Part shown: one piece after another, positions 37,703 to 45,592 of the stretch
Layout: every line of letters starts with the position of its first letter
How positions within the stretch are numbered: position 1 is the first letter of the stretch
Notes under the pieces: generated by a model
The model's input: only the letters and a program-made list of their open reading frames with translations
Database searches by the model: none
What the model was told of the DNA's origin: nothing
From: Sphingomonas sp. QA11
GTDB lineage: Bacteria; Pseudomonadota; Alphaproteobacteria; Sphingomonadales; Sphingomonadaceae
Assembly (NCBI RefSeq): GCF_028473665.1
Contig: NZ_CP098774.1
Span: forward strand, 930,001-994,000
Length of the DNA: 64,000 nt
Direction: 5' to 3'
Program-made: the position numbers and the translations under genes

Positions 37703-38019
37703 TGGCCGCTGCGAAGATCAAGAAGGGTGACCGCGTCATCGTCCTGTCCGGCAAGGACAAGGGCAAGACCGGTGAAGTTACCCAGGCCCTGCCCAAGGAC
37801 GGCAAGGTCATCGTGTCGGGCGTGAACATCGCGATCCGCCACACCAAGCCGAGCCAGGGCGACCCGCAGGGTGGCCTGGTCCGTGCGGAAGCGCCGCTGC
37901 ATGCATCGAAGGTCGCTCACGTGACCGCCGACGGCAAGCCGACGCGCGTTCGCTTTGAAACGAAGGACGGCAAGAAGGTCCGCGTGGCCGTGAAGTCCGG
38001 GGAGACGATCAGTGGCTGA
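37702..38019 (+). CDS. rplX: 50S ribosomal protein L24
   Basis: A 105-residue assembly initiator of the 50S subunit. [22 protein letters not shown] is the KOW domain. [32 protein letters not shown] is the second conserved block. It overlaps rplN by one base and rplE by 8 bp. Confidence 0.97.
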   Translation: MAAAKIKKGDRVIVLSGKDKGKTGEVTQALPKDGKVIVSGVNIAIRHTKPSQGDPQGGLVRAEAPLHASKVAHVTADGKPTRVRFETKDGKKVRVAVKSGETISG

Positions 38020-38620
38020 TGCAAATCAGAAGGCGGCGCACAAGCCGCGGATGAAGGCGATCTATGATGATCGCATCATCAAGGCGATGACCGAGAAGTT
38101 CGGTTACAAGAATGTGATGGAGGTCCCGCGCCTCGACAAGATCGTCCTGAACATGGGCGTTGGCGAAGCGACGCAGGACAAGAAGAAGGTCGAGCAGGCC
38201 GCCGGTGAGATGGAACTGATCGCTGGTCAGAAGCCCGTCGTCACCAAGGCGAAGAAGTCGATCGCGCAGTTCAAGCTGCGTGAAGGCATGCCGATCGGCG
38301 TGAAGGTCACTCTTCGCCGCGAGCGCATGTACGAGTTCCTCGACCGCTTCATCACGATCGCGCTGCCGCGCGTTCGAGATTTCCGCGGGCTGAACCCGAA
38401 GAGCTTCGATGGTCGCGGCAATTATGCCTGCGGTCTGAAAGAGCAGCTGATCTTCCCGGAAATCAGCTACGACAAGGTCGACAAGATCCGCGGCATGGAC
38501 GTGATCGTGACGACCACGGCGAAGACCGACGACGAGGCACGGGAACTGCTCCGCCTGTTCGGCTTCCCGTTCCCGCCCGAGTCCACTGGCTCAGCTGACG
38601 AAGAAAAGAAGGCGGCGTAA
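38012..38620 (+). CDS. rplE: 50S ribosomal protein L5
   Basis: A 202-residue 5S rRNA-binding protein. [45 protein letters not shown] and [25 protein letters not shown] are normal. It is longer than the 179-residue E. coli protein, with an extra N-terminal segment ([16 protein letters not shown]) and an acidic/basic tail ([12 protein letters not shown]). The GTG start is inside the end of rplX. Confidence 0.97.
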   Translation: MADANQKAAHKPRMKAIYDDRIIKAMTEKFGYKNVMEVPRLDKIVLNMGVGEATQDKKKVEQAAGEMELIAGQKPVVTKAKKSIAQFKLREGMPIGVKVTLRRERMYEFLDRFITIALPRVRDFRGLNPKSFDGRGNYACGLKEQLIFPEISYDKVDKIRGMDVIVTTTAKTDDEARELLRLFGFPFPPESTGSADEEKKAA

Positions 38621-38621
38621 G

Positions 38622-38927
38622 ATGGCTAAGAAGAGTTCTGTGAACAAGAACGAGCGTCGCAAGCTGCTGGTGAAGAAATACGCCGGCGCCTATGCGAAGC
38701 TGAAGGCGATCGCGGCGGACAAGTCGCTCGACGACGGCGATCGTCTGATCGCTCGCCTGAAGATGGCCGAGATTCCCCGCAACGGGAACCCGACGCGCAT
38801 CCGCAACCGGTGCGAGACGACGGGTCGTCCCCGCGCTTATTACCGCAAGTTCCGCCTCTGCCGTATTCAGCTGCGCGATTTGGCCAACAAGGGCCTGATC
38901 CCGGGCGTTACGAAGTCGAGCTGGTAA
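38622..38927 (+). CDS. rpsN: 30S ribosomal protein S14
   Basis: A 101-residue S14 of the long, zinc-free type. The segment [22 protein letters not shown] has only one cysteine where the zinc type has CXXC pairs. The end [21 protein letters not shown] is standard. It starts 1 bp after rplE. Absence of the zinc ribbon means this copy does not depend on zinc supply. Confidence 0.97.
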   Translation: MAKKSSVNKNERRKLLVKKYAGAYAKLKAIAADKSLDDGDRLIARLKMAEIPRNGNPTRIRNRCETTGRPRAYYRKFRLCRIQLRDLANKGLIPGVTKSSW

Positions 38928-38937
38928 GGATCACGAG

Positions 38938-39333
38938 ATGGCATTGACCGATCCCCTGGGTGATATGCTCACCCGCATCCGCAACGGCCAGCGCGCGCGG
39001 AAGGACTCTGTCCTGTCGCCCGCGTCGAAGCTGCGGGCCCGTGTGCTCGACGTGCTTCAGCGCGAAGGCTATATCCGCGGCTACAGCGAAGAAGAGATGG
39101 GGCCTGCCAAGGGCATCCGCATCGAGCTGAAATATTTCGAGGGCCAGCCTGCTATCAAGCATGTCGCGCGCGTCTCGAAGCCTGGTCGCCGCGTCTATTC
39201 GGGCGCAACTGAGCTGCCCCGCGTCATGAACGGCCTGGGCATCACGATCGTCTCGACGCCTCGCGGCGTTCTGTCCGACGCGGAAGCGCGTGAGCAGAAT
39301 GTCGGTGGCGAAGTGCTGGCGGAGGTATTCTGA
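38938..39333 (+). CDS. rpsH: 30S ribosomal protein S8
   Basis: A 131-residue central-domain protein. [45 protein letters not shown] and [31 protein letters not shown] match the family. In enterobacteria S8 represses the spc operon at the rplN-rplX-rplE region. Whether that holds here is not visible from sequence. The stop overlaps the rplF start (TGATG). Confidence 0.97.
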   Translation: MALTDPLGDMLTRIRNGQRARKDSVLSPASKLRARVLDVLQREGYIRGYSEEEMGPAKGIRIELKYFEGQPAIKHVARVSKPGRRVYSGATELPRVMNGLGITIVSTPRGVLSDAEAREQNVGGEVLAEVF

Positions 39334-39866
39334 TGAGCCGCATCGGTAAAAAGCCGGTCGCGATCCCGAGCGGCGTGACCGCGACGATCGACGGCGGGCA
39401 GCTGAGCGTGAAGGGCCCCAAGGGTACCCTCGCCATGCCGCTCCGCGACGAGATCAGCTACGTCCTCGAGGAGGGCGGCATCTCGGTGAACCCGGCGAAC
39501 GAGACCAAGCGCGCCCGTGCCTTCTGGGGCATGCAGCGTACCTTGGTGCAGAACCTGGTCACCGGCGTGTCGGACGGCTTCACCAAGAAGCTGCTGATCA
39601 ACGGCGTCGGCTATCGCGCTGACGCCAAGGGCCGGGTGCTGAACCTGAAGCTGGGCTACAGCCACGACGTCAACATCGATGTGCCGGAAGGCCTTGAGGT
39701 GAAGACGCCGGATAACACGACCGTCGAGATTTCGGGGTCGGACAAGCAGAAGGTCGGTCAGCTGGCCGCGGAGATTCGTCGTTGGCGCAAGCCCGAGCCG
39801 TACAAGGGCAAGGGCATCAAGTACGACGGTGAGTTCATCTTCCGCAAGGAAGGGAAAAAGAAGTAA
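39333..39866 (+). CDS. rplF: 50S ribosomal protein L6
   Basis: A 177-residue two-domain protein near the factor-binding centre. [44 protein letters not shown] and [26 protein letters not shown] are characteristic, as is the C-terminal [19 protein letters not shown]. It is coupled by one-base overlaps on both sides. Confidence 0.97.
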   Translation: MSRIGKKPVAIPSGVTATIDGGQLSVKGPKGTLAMPLRDEISYVLEEGGISVNPANETKRARAFWGMQRTLVQNLVTGVSDGFTKKLLINGVGYRADAKGRVLNLKLGYSHDVNIDVPEGLEVKTPDNTTVEISGSDKQKVGQLAAEIRRWRKPEPYKGKGIKYDGEFIFRKEGKKK

Positions 39867-40225
39867 TGAGCACCAAAGGTCTCTCCCTTTTCGCGAAGCG
39901 CCGTCTTCGCAACCGTACCGCGCTCCGCGGTCGTGCTGCCGGCCGTCCGCGGCTGTCGGTGCACCGTTCGGGCAAGCACATCTATGCTCAGGTGATCGAC
40001 GACGCCCAGGGCAAGACGGTCGCTGCCGCCTCCACGCTGGAGAAGGACGTGCGTGGCACGTCCGGCGCGAACATCGATGCAGCCGTCCTGGTCGGCAAGC
40101 GCGTCGCCGAAGCGGCGAAGCAGGCGGGTGTCACCAAGGTCGTGTTCGATCGCGGTGGCTTCCTGTTCCACGGTCGCGTGAAGGCGCTGGCGGAAGCCGC
40201 GCGTGAAGCCGGATTGGAGTTCTAA
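39866..40225 (+). CDS. rplR: 50S ribosomal protein L18
   Basis: A 119-residue 5S rRNA-binding protein. [33 protein letters not shown] and [28 protein letters not shown] are the conserved ends. It starts in the rplF stop (TAATG) and ends 2 bp before rpsE. Confidence 0.97.
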   Translation: MSTKGLSLFAKRRLRNRTALRGRAAGRPRLSVHRSGKHIYAQVIDDAQGKTVAAASTLEKDVRGTSGANIDAAVLVGKRVAEAAKQAGVTKVVFDRGGFLFHGRVKALAEAAREAGLEF

Positions 40226-40227
40226 GA

Positions 40228-40953
40228 ATGGCCGACGAAATCAACCCGACGGACGTCGTCGCTGGTGCCGAGGGCGCTCCGCAGGACGCGCCACAGGGCC
40301 GTGGTCCGCGTGGCGGCCGCGGTCGTGGTGGCCCCGGTGGCGGTGGCCAGAATCGCGGCGGCCGTGACGGCAATCGTGGTCGTCGCGACGATCGTCGCGG
40401 TGGCCCGGGCAGCGACGATGGCGGCGAAGAACTGATCGAGAAGCTGGTCCACATCAACCGCGTTTCGAAGACGGTCAAGGGCGGCAAGCGCTTCGGCTTC
40501 GCGGCGCTCGTCGTCGTCGGCGACGGCAAGGGCCGGGTCGGCTTCGGTCATGGCAAGGCGCGCGAAGTGCCGGAGGCCATTTCCAAGGCGACGGCAGCTG
40601 CCAAGAAGGCGATGGTCCGGGTTCCGCTTCGTGAGGGTCGCACGCTGCATCATGACGGCAAGGGCCATTTCGGCGCTGGCCTCGTGACTGTCCGTTCGGC
40701 CCCGCAGGGCACCGGCATCATCGCGGGCGGCCCGATGCGCGCCGTCTTCGAGAGCCTTGGCGTGGCCGATGTGGTGACCAAGTCGGTCGGCACCTCGAAC
40801 CCGTACAACATGATCCGTGCGACCTTCGAGGCGCTGACCACCCAGGTCAGCCCGAAGTCGGTCGCGCAGCGTCGCGGCAAGAAGATCGCCGACCTGCTCG
40901 GCCGGGGTGGCTCGCAGGCCGCCGAGGCCGAAGCCGCAGCGATCGTGGAGTAA
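40228..40953 (+). CDS. rpsE: 30S ribosomal protein S5 with Gly/Arg-rich N-terminal extension
   Basis: A 241-residue S5. The conserved core begins at about residue 68 ([20 protein letters not shown], then [30 protein letters not shown]) and ends with [15 protein letters not shown]. Residues 1-65 form a low-complexity, Gly/Arg/Asp-rich stretch with several RGG and GGRG repeats, which E. coli S5 (167 residues) lacks. The core contains the residues tied to mRNA helicase activity and spectinomycin sensitivity. The stretch is translated in frame with a good start and overlaps no other gene, so it is part of the protein. Confidence 0.97.
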   Translation: MADEINPTDVVAGAEGAPQDAPQGRGPRGGRGRGGPGGGGQNRGGRDGNRGRRDDRRGGPGSDDGGEELIEKLVHINRVSKTVKGGKRFGFAALVVVGDGKGRVGFGHGKAREVPEAISKATAAAKKAMVRVPLREGRTLHHDGKGHFGAGLVTVRSAPQGTGIIAGGPMRAVFESLGVADVVTKSVGTSNPYNMIRATFEALTTQVSPKSVAQRRGKKIADLLGRGGSQAAEAEAAAIVE

Positions 40954-40958
40954 GACAG

Positions 40959-41159
40959 ATGGCGAAGAAGAAAGAAGCCGCCGGCGGCACGATCAAGGTG
41001 ACCCAGACGGGTTCGCCGATCCGCCGCGAGAAGGATCAGCGCGCGACGCTGATCGGTCTCGGCCTCAACAAGATGCACAAAACGCGCGAGCTGCAGGATA
41101 GCCCCGAAGTTCGGGGCATGATCCGCAAGGTCGCGCATATGGTATCGGTCGAGGGTTGA
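40959..41159 (+). CDS. rpmD: 50S ribosomal protein L30
   Basis: A 66-residue protein. [39 protein letters not shown] is the L30 core with the [12 protein letters not shown] end. It is preceded by an Arg/Lys-rich leader ([10 protein letters not shown]). Two hairpins and a T-run follow it before rplO. Confidence 0.97.
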   Translation: MAKKKEAAGGTIKVTQTGSPIRREKDQRATLIGLGLNKMHKTRELQDSPEVRGMIRKVAHMVSVEG

Positions 41160-41169
41160 CCTGAACGAT

Positions 41170-41243
41170 CCTCCCCGTAAGGGGAGGGTGAGGGGCGGGA
41201 CGGCTCGAACGCAGGTTCGGGTGTCCCGCCCTCAACCTTTTTT
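41170..41243 (+). terminator. Tandem hairpins and T-run between rpmD and rplO
   Basis: The first hairpin is CCTCCCC (41170-41176), GTAA, GGGGAGG (41181-41187). The second is GGGCGGGAC (41193-41201) pairing with GTCCCGCCC (41223-41231), with an inner CGAAC/GTTCG helix. TTTTTT follows at 41238-41243. The second has the form of a Rho-independent terminator inside the spc operon, so it may attenuate transcription into rplO, secY and adk. Confidence 0.65.
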
Positions 41244-41277
41244 ATCAGCGCGACAAAAGCGAAAGCGAGTGCACGAC

Positions 41278-41820
41278 ATGAAACTGAACGAACTCCGCGA
41301 CAATGATGGTGCCCGCAAGTCCCGCATGCGGGTCGGCCGTGGTATCGGTTCCGGCAAGGGCAAGACCGGCGGCCGCGGCATCAAGGGCCAGAAGAGCCGT
41401 GAGGGCGTGTCCATCGCCGGCTTCGAAGGCGGCCAGATGCCGCTTCACATGCGTCTGCCGAAGCGCGGCTTCAACAACATCTTCGCCAAGGATTATGCCG
41501 AGGTGAACCTGGGCGCGATCCAGAAGGCGGTCGATGCCGGCAAGATCGAGGCCGGTGCGTCGCTCGATCACGAGGCGCTGAAGGCCGCTGGCCTGGCGCG
41601 CGGCGGCAAGGATGGTGTCCGCCTGCTCGGTAAGGGCGAATTCAGTGCAAAGCTCAACTTCACGGTTGCCGGCGCGTCGAAGGGCGCGATCGAGGCGGTC
41701 GAGAAGGCTGGCGGCAAGGTCGACGTGATCGTCGTCGTGCCGGCTGCCGAGAAGGCCAAGGCAAAGAAGGGCGTTGCCCGTCTCGAGCGCATCGCGCACA
41801 AGGCGTCGTTCAAGGCGTAG
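41278..41820 (+). CDS. rplO: 50S ribosomal protein L15
   Basis: A 180-residue protein. [43 protein letters not shown] is the typical basic N terminus. [23 protein letters not shown] is the second diagnostic block. The C-terminal domain is longer than in E. coli (144 residues). The frame opens at 41188 inside the preceding hairpins, but the true start is 41278. Confidence 0.97.
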   Translation: MKLNELRDNDGARKSRMRVGRGIGSGKGKTGGRGIKGQKSREGVSIAGFEGGQMPLHMRLPKRGFNNIFAKDYAEVNLGAIQKAVDAGKIEAGASLDHEALKAAGLARGGKDGVRLLGKGEFSAKLNFTVAGASKGAIEAVEKAGGKVDVIVVVPAAEKAKAKKGVARLERIAHKASFKA

Positions 41821-41830
41821 CTGGTTGCGG

Positions 41831-41864
41831 GTCCGGCGAAAGCCGGACGCCGCGACGGCTTTTT
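41831..41864 (+). terminator. Stem-loops with T-run after rplO
   Basis: GTCCGGC (41831-41837), GAAA, GCCGGAC (41842-41848) forms a GNRA-capped stem. It is followed by GCCG-CGA-CGGC (41849-41859) and TTTTT (41860-41864). The pair could end part of the transcription before secY. Confidence 0.65.
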
Positions 41865-41908
41865 CGGGCCTGTTCCGCGCTTCGTCGTGGACCAAGTCGT
41901 CAAAGACC

Positions 41909-41976
41909 TTAGACAAGCCCGATCGGGCCCCTATATGAGCGGCGGGGCGGTCAAACGTTTCCCGCCGCTTTTGTTT
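41909..41976 (+). promoter_or_regulatory. Candidate secY promoter overlapping a terminator-like hairpin
   Basis: TTAGAC (41909-41914) and TATATG (41932-41937) are 17 bp apart. Immediately beyond, GCGGCGGG (41939-41946) pairs with CCCGCCGC (41961-41968) and is followed by TTTTGTTT (41969-41976). Transcripts starting from this promoter would begin near 41944 and lack most of the first arm. Read-through transcripts would form the full hairpin. Confidence 0.5.
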
Positions 41977-42007
41977 CCCCCGATGTTTTTTTGGGACGAT
42001 CACATTT

Positions 42008-43372
42008 ATGGCATCCGCAGCCGACTCGATGGCCTCCGGCATCAGCCTGTCGAAGTTTTCCCAGGCGACTGACCTCAAGAAGCGCCTGTGGTTCACGATC
42101 GGCGCGCTGATCGTTTTCCGCATGCTCAGCTATGTGCCGCTGCCGGGTATCGATCCGACCGTGCTGGCGCAGCTTTCGCAGCATACGTCGGGCGGCGTGC
42201 TTGATTTCTTCAATGCCTTTTCGGGCGGCTCGCTGAGCCGGATGAGCCTGATCGCGCTCGGCGTGATGCCCTACATCACCGCCTCGATCGTCGTGCAGCT
42301 CGCGACCTCGCTGTCGCCGACGCTTGCCGCGATCAAGAAGGAAGGCGAGAGCGGGCGCAAGCGGCTCAACCAATATACCCGATACGGCACGGTCGGCCTG
42401 ACCGCCGTGCAGGGCTATTTTATCGCCGTCGGCCTTGAGGCTCTGGGGGCCAGCAATGGCCTGCAGGCGGTGATCGAGCCGGGCATGCTGTTCCGTGTCG
42501 GCGCGGTGATCAGCCTCGTCGGCGGTACCATGTTCCTGATGTGGGTCGGCGAGCAGATCACCAGCCGCGGCATCGGCAACGGCATGTCGCTCATCATCAT
42601 GGCCGGCATCGTCGCCAGCCTGCCGCGGACGCTCTACAACCTGTTCGAGGGCGGCCGTTCCGGCTCGCTCGATCCCGTGCGCTTCATCGGCATCGTCGTC
42701 GCGGTGATCCTGCTCGTGCTCTTCATCTGCTTCATGGAGCGCGCCCAGCGCCGAATTCTGATCCAGTATCCGAAGCGACAGACCCAGCGCGGCATGCAGG
42801 CCGATCGCAGCCATTTGCCGCTGAAGCTCAACACCGCGGGCGTGATCCCTCCGATCTTCGCCTCGTCGCTGCTGCTGATGCCGCTGACCATCACCCAGTT
42901 CGCCGGCAACCGCGTTGCGGGTGAAAGCAGGTGGGGCGATTTCATCATCAGCCTCAACCAGTATCTCCAGCATGGTTCGCCGGTGTACATGGCGCTCTAC
43001 GGTGCCGGCATCATCTTCTTCTCGTTCTTTTACACCGCTGTGGTGTTCAATCCCGAGGAGACTGCCGACAATCTGAAGCGCTATGGCGGCTTCATCCCGG
43101 GCATTCGCCCCGGCAAGAACACCGAGAATTATTTCGATTATGTGCTGACGCGCATCACCGTGATCGGTGCCGCCTATCTGACGATCATCTGCCTGCTGCC
43201 GGAATATCTGGTATCGGCGCTGAGCATCCCGTTCTATCTCGGCGGCACCAGCTTGCTGATCGTCGTCAATGTTACCATGGATACGGTGACTCAGATCCAG
43301 AGCCACTTGCTGGCGCATCAATATGGCGATCTGATCAAGAAGGCCAAGTTGAAGGGTGGCCGTCTCCGTTGA
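42008..43372 (+). CDS. secY: Protein translocase subunit SecY
   Basis: A 454-residue, ten-helix inner-membrane channel. MASAADSMASGISLSKFSQATDLKKRLWFT leads into the first helix. GMSLIIMAGIVASLP and GNGMSLIIM are helix-5 blocks. SHLPLKLNTAGVIPPIFASSLLL is the helix-7 and plug neighbour. FNPEETADNLKRYGGFIPGIRPG and GGTSLLIVVNVTMDTVTQIQ complete the C-terminal half. All expected segments are present. It starts 187 bp after rplO behind its own candidate promoter. Only a weak GGGA precedes the ATG. Confidence 0.97.
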   Translation: MASAADSMASGISLSKFSQATDLKKRLWFTIGALIVFRMLSYVPLPGIDPTVLAQLSQHTSGGVLDFFNAFSGGSLSRMSLIALGVMPYITASIVVQLATSLSPTLAAIKKEGESGRKRLNQYTRYGTVGLTAVQGYFIAVGLEALGASNGLQAVIEPGMLFRVGAVISLVGGTMFLMWVGEQITSRGIGNGMSLIIMAGIVASLPRTLYNLFEGGRSGSLDPVRFIGIVVAVILLVLFICFMERAQRRILIQYPKRQTQRGMQADRSHLPLKLNTAGVIPPIFASSLLLMPLTITQFAGNRVAGESRWGDFIISLNQYLQHGSPVYMALYGAGIIFFSFFYTAVVFNPEETADNLKRYGGFIPGIRPGKNTENYFDYVLTRITVIGAAYLTIICLLPEYLVSALSIPFYLGGTSLLIVVNVTMDTVTQIQSHLLAHQYGDLIKKAKLKGGRLR

Positions 43373-43403
43373 GAGCGACGACACCGATGGGAGGGGAACA
43401 GCC

Positions 43404-44054
43404 TTGAATATCATTCTCCTGGGTCCGCCGGGAGCGGGCAAGGGTACCCAGGCGAGCCGCTTGATGGCTGACCGGGGGATGGTCCAGCTTTCGACTGGCG
43501 ATATGCTGCGCGCAGCCGTGAAATCCGGCAGCCCGGTTGGCCTGAAGGCCAAATCGGTGATGGAGGCGGGTGAACTCGTTTCCGACGAGATCGTCTCGGG
43601 TATCATCGGCGAACGGCTCGATATGTCGGACACCGCCAATGGCGTGATCTTCGACGGCTATCCTCGTACCGCGGCCCAGGCTGAACAGCTGGATGAATTG
43701 CTCGAGGCCCGCGGCCGCATGCTCGACCACGTGATCGAGCTCAGCGTTGACGAGGATGCGCTCGTCGACCGCATCGTTGGCCGCTACACCTGCGCCAAAT
43801 GCGGCGAGGGCTATCACGATCACTACAAGCAGCCGAAGGTTGCGGGTGTATGTGACGTGTGCGGCTCGACCGAGTTCAAGCGCCGCCCCGACGACAATGC
43901 GGAGACCGTGCGGACCCGCATGGTCGAATATCGCGCCAAGACTGCGCCCATCCTGCCGATCTACGAAGCGCGCGGACTGGTGGCGCGCGTCGATGGCATG
44001 GCCGATATCGACCAGGTGACCCAGGCGATCGAGGCGATCCTGGACGGCAAGTAA
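43404..44054 (+). CDS. adk: Adenylate kinase, zinc-type LID
   Basis: A 216-residue nucleoside monophosphate kinase (ATP + AMP to 2 ADP). The P-loop is ILLGPPGAGKGTQASRL, and DGYPRTAAQAEQLD is the DGYPR motif. The LID domain contains a four-cysteine zinc site (YTCAKCGEGYHD and CDVCGSTEF), as in the long bacterial form. The start was set at TTG 43404 because GAGGGGAACA sits at the right distance and the protein then begins LNIILLGPPG. An ATG at 43356 would overlap secY by 17 bp. It is the last gene of the spc unit. Confidence 0.94.
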   Translation: MNIILLGPPGAGKGTQASRLMADRGMVQLSTGDMLRAAVKSGSPVGLKAKSVMEAGELVSDEIVSGIIGERLDMSDTANGVIFDGYPRTAAQAEQLDELLEARGRMLDHVIELSVDEDALVDRIVGRYTCAKCGEGYHDHYKQPKVAGVCDVCGSTEFKRRPDDNAETVRTRMVEYRAKTAPILPIYEARGLVARVDGMADIDQVTQAIEAILDGK

Positions 44055-44120
44055 CCCGCTTCGCTTGCCGTTCGGCGCGCAACGCATATGATGCGCGCGG
44101 GTCACCAGGGGAGGGCGTCG

Positions 44121-44678
44121 ATGAAGTCTGTCGGTCTTTTGGGGGCTGCCATGGCCTGTGCGCTTGCCACCCCGGCTGCCGCCGAGGTCGTCTCCGCCAC
44201 GCCTTCGACGATGGAGATCAGCCAGGTCGTCACCGTCGATGCGCCGATCGCGCGCGTCTGGGATACGCTGCGCTCCCCGCAGCGCTGGTGGAGCAAGGAG
44301 CACACCTACACCGACGATTCGGCCAACCTCTATATGGACGGCCAGGCGACAGGTTGTTTCTGCGAGCGGTTTCCGGATCGTCGGGGCAGCGTCGAGCATG
44401 CCCGCATCCTCTATATTCAGCCGCCGCAGATGATTCGCCTTTCCGGCGCGCTCGGGCCGCTCCAGGCCGAGGCAGTTATCGGCACGTTGACGTTCAGGCT
44501 GACGCCGGAAGGGTCGAATGCGACCCGGCTGACGCTCAGCTATGTCGTCAGCGGCTTTGTTCGGGCAGGGGCGGATACGCTTGCCCCCAAGGTCGACGAG
44601 GTGCTGGCGCTTCAGGTGCTGAACCTGAAGTCCGCCGCTGAAGGCCCGCTACCGCCTGCGCCCACGCCGCAGCGATAG
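44121..44678 (+). CDS. Secreted SRPBCC/START-fold protein
   Basis: A 185-residue protein with a signal peptide (MKSVGLLGAAMACALATPAAA). The domain starts ISQVVTVDAPIARVWDTLRSPQRWWS, which is the SRPBCC opening strand and helix. It continues with GSVEHARILYIQPPQMIRLSG and TLTFRLTPEGSNATRLTL. Members bind hydrophobic ligands in a deep cavity. The family includes the AHSA1-like environmental stress proteins. A Cys-rich turn (ATGCFCERFPDRR) could bind metal. The ATG at 44121 is preceded by GAGGGCG. It lies between adk and a two-component system with no clear link to either. Confidence 0.8.
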   Translation: MKSVGLLGAAMACALATPAAAEVVSATPSTMEISQVVTVDAPIARVWDTLRSPQRWWSKEHTYTDDSANLYMDGQATGCFCERFPDRRGSVEHARILYIQPPQMIRLSGALGPLQAEAVIGTLTFRLTPEGSNATRLTLSYVVSGFVRAGADTLAPKVDEVLALQVLNLKSAAEGPLPPAPTPQR

Positions 44679-44700
44679 ACGCCGCGCTGGTTTGCCGGCG

Positions 44701-44732
44701 CTTCATGACAAATTCTTCATGGTGCCTTCATC
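44701..44732 (+). promoter_or_regulatory. TTCAT direct repeats upstream of the two-component genes
   Basis: CTTCATG occurs at 44701-44707 and 44715-44721, and CTTCATC at 44726-44732. The second and third copies form TTCAT-N6-TTCAT with 11-bp periodicity, as bound by OmpR-type response regulators. The repeats lie about 160 bp before the response-regulator gene and may be an autoregulatory box. Confidence 0.45.
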
Positions 44733-44825
44733 GGACTGCCTGACGGCGGTCGCTATTCAGAGGGCACGCCCAGCGCGCGGGCAACAGACTTCTTGAATCG
44801 GCGTCCGCACTCCCGGGGGCGTCGT

Positions 44826-44862
44826 GGCCGACGGAAGGTTCGCTTTCCGTCGGCCAATTTTG
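44826..44862 (+). terminator. 12-bp hairpin in the leader of the two-component operon
   Basis: TGGCCGACGGAA (44826-44837) and TTCCGTCGGCCA (44846-44857) form a perfect stem with an 8-nt loop, followed by ATTTTG. It lies about 30 nt before the response-regulator start. It could end the upstream transcript or act as an attenuator of the operon. Confidence 0.65.
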
Positions 44863-44890
44863 CTGTAAAGGCAGAAAGGCACCGCCCGGA

Positions 44891-45592
44891 ATGCCGCCGA
44901 TGACCCGCAAGATCCTGATCGTCGAAGACGACGCCGCGACCGCCGGCTATCTGGCCAAAGGCTTGGGTGAGGCGGGTTTCGCGGTCGAGACCTGTGGTGA
45001 CGGCCGTGACGGTCTATTTCTCGCCAGCGAGGGCATTTTCGATCTCATCATCGCCGACCGCATGCTTCCGGGCCTGAACGGCCTGGCGATGATCGGCGCG
45101 ATCCGCGCCGCCGGGATCCGCACGCCGGCGCTGATCCTGTCGGCCCTGGCGACGGTCGACGATCGTGTCGACGGTCTGCACGCGGGCGCGGACGATTATC
45201 TGGTCAAACCCTTTTCCTTCGCGGAGCTTTCGGCCCGGATCGAGGCGCTCCTCCGCCGGGCCGATCGCATTGCGGGCGAAACCCAGACGACCCGCCTGAT
45301 CGTCGGCGACCTCGAAATCGACCTGCTTGCCCGCACGGTCGCGCGGGAGGGGCGGCCGATCGCGCTTGGCGCGCGCGAGTTCAATCTGCTCGAATTCCTC
45401 GCACGTCATGCCGGTCAGGTCGTCACACGCACGATGATGCTCGAGAAGATCTGGAACTATCATTTCGATCCCGGATCGAACGTCGTCGACGTCCATATCG
45501 GCCGGTTGCGGCGCAAGATCGAGGAAGGCTTCGCCAGCCCTATCCTTCACACGGTGCGCGGCGCAGGGTACCGGCTCTCGGCTGAGATCTGA
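44891..45592 (+). CDS. OmpR-family response regulator
   Basis: A 233-residue regulator with an N-terminal receiver domain (KILIVEDDAATAGYLAKGL, LIIADRMLPGLNGLAMIGAI and the switch residues GADDYLVKPF). The phosphoacceptor is the Asp in IIADRMLPG. The C-terminal winged helix has EFNLLEFLARHAGQVVTRTM and GRLRRKIEEGFASPILHTVRGAGYRLS. It pairs with the histidine kinase that starts in the TGATG overlap. The nearest subfamily by layout is the QseB/TctD/PmrA-like group. A second ATG at 44900 (MTRKILIV) is as likely as the one used. Confidence 0.93.
   Translation: MPPMTRKILIVEDDAATAGYLAKGLGEAGFAVETCGDGRDGLFLASEGIFDLIIADRMLPGLNGLAMIGAIRAAGIRTPALILSALATVDDRVDGLHAGADDYLVKPFSFAELSARIEALLRRADRIAGETQTTRLIVGDLEIDLLARTVAREGRPIALGAREFNLLEFLARHAGQVVTRTMMLEKIWNYHFDPGSNVVDVHIGRLRRKIEEGFASPILHTVRGAGYRLSAEI

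Noticed and set aside
35326..37920. Minus-strand open frame of 864 codons opposite rplV to rplX
   Set aside because: The same shadow effect over a run of ribosomal protein genes. Codon bias and motifs are on the plus strand only.
41951..43639. Minus-strand open frame of 562 codons opposite secY and adk
   Set aside because: Translation is a His/Asp/Arg-rich shadow with no transmembrane or enzyme motif. secY on the other strand is unambiguous.
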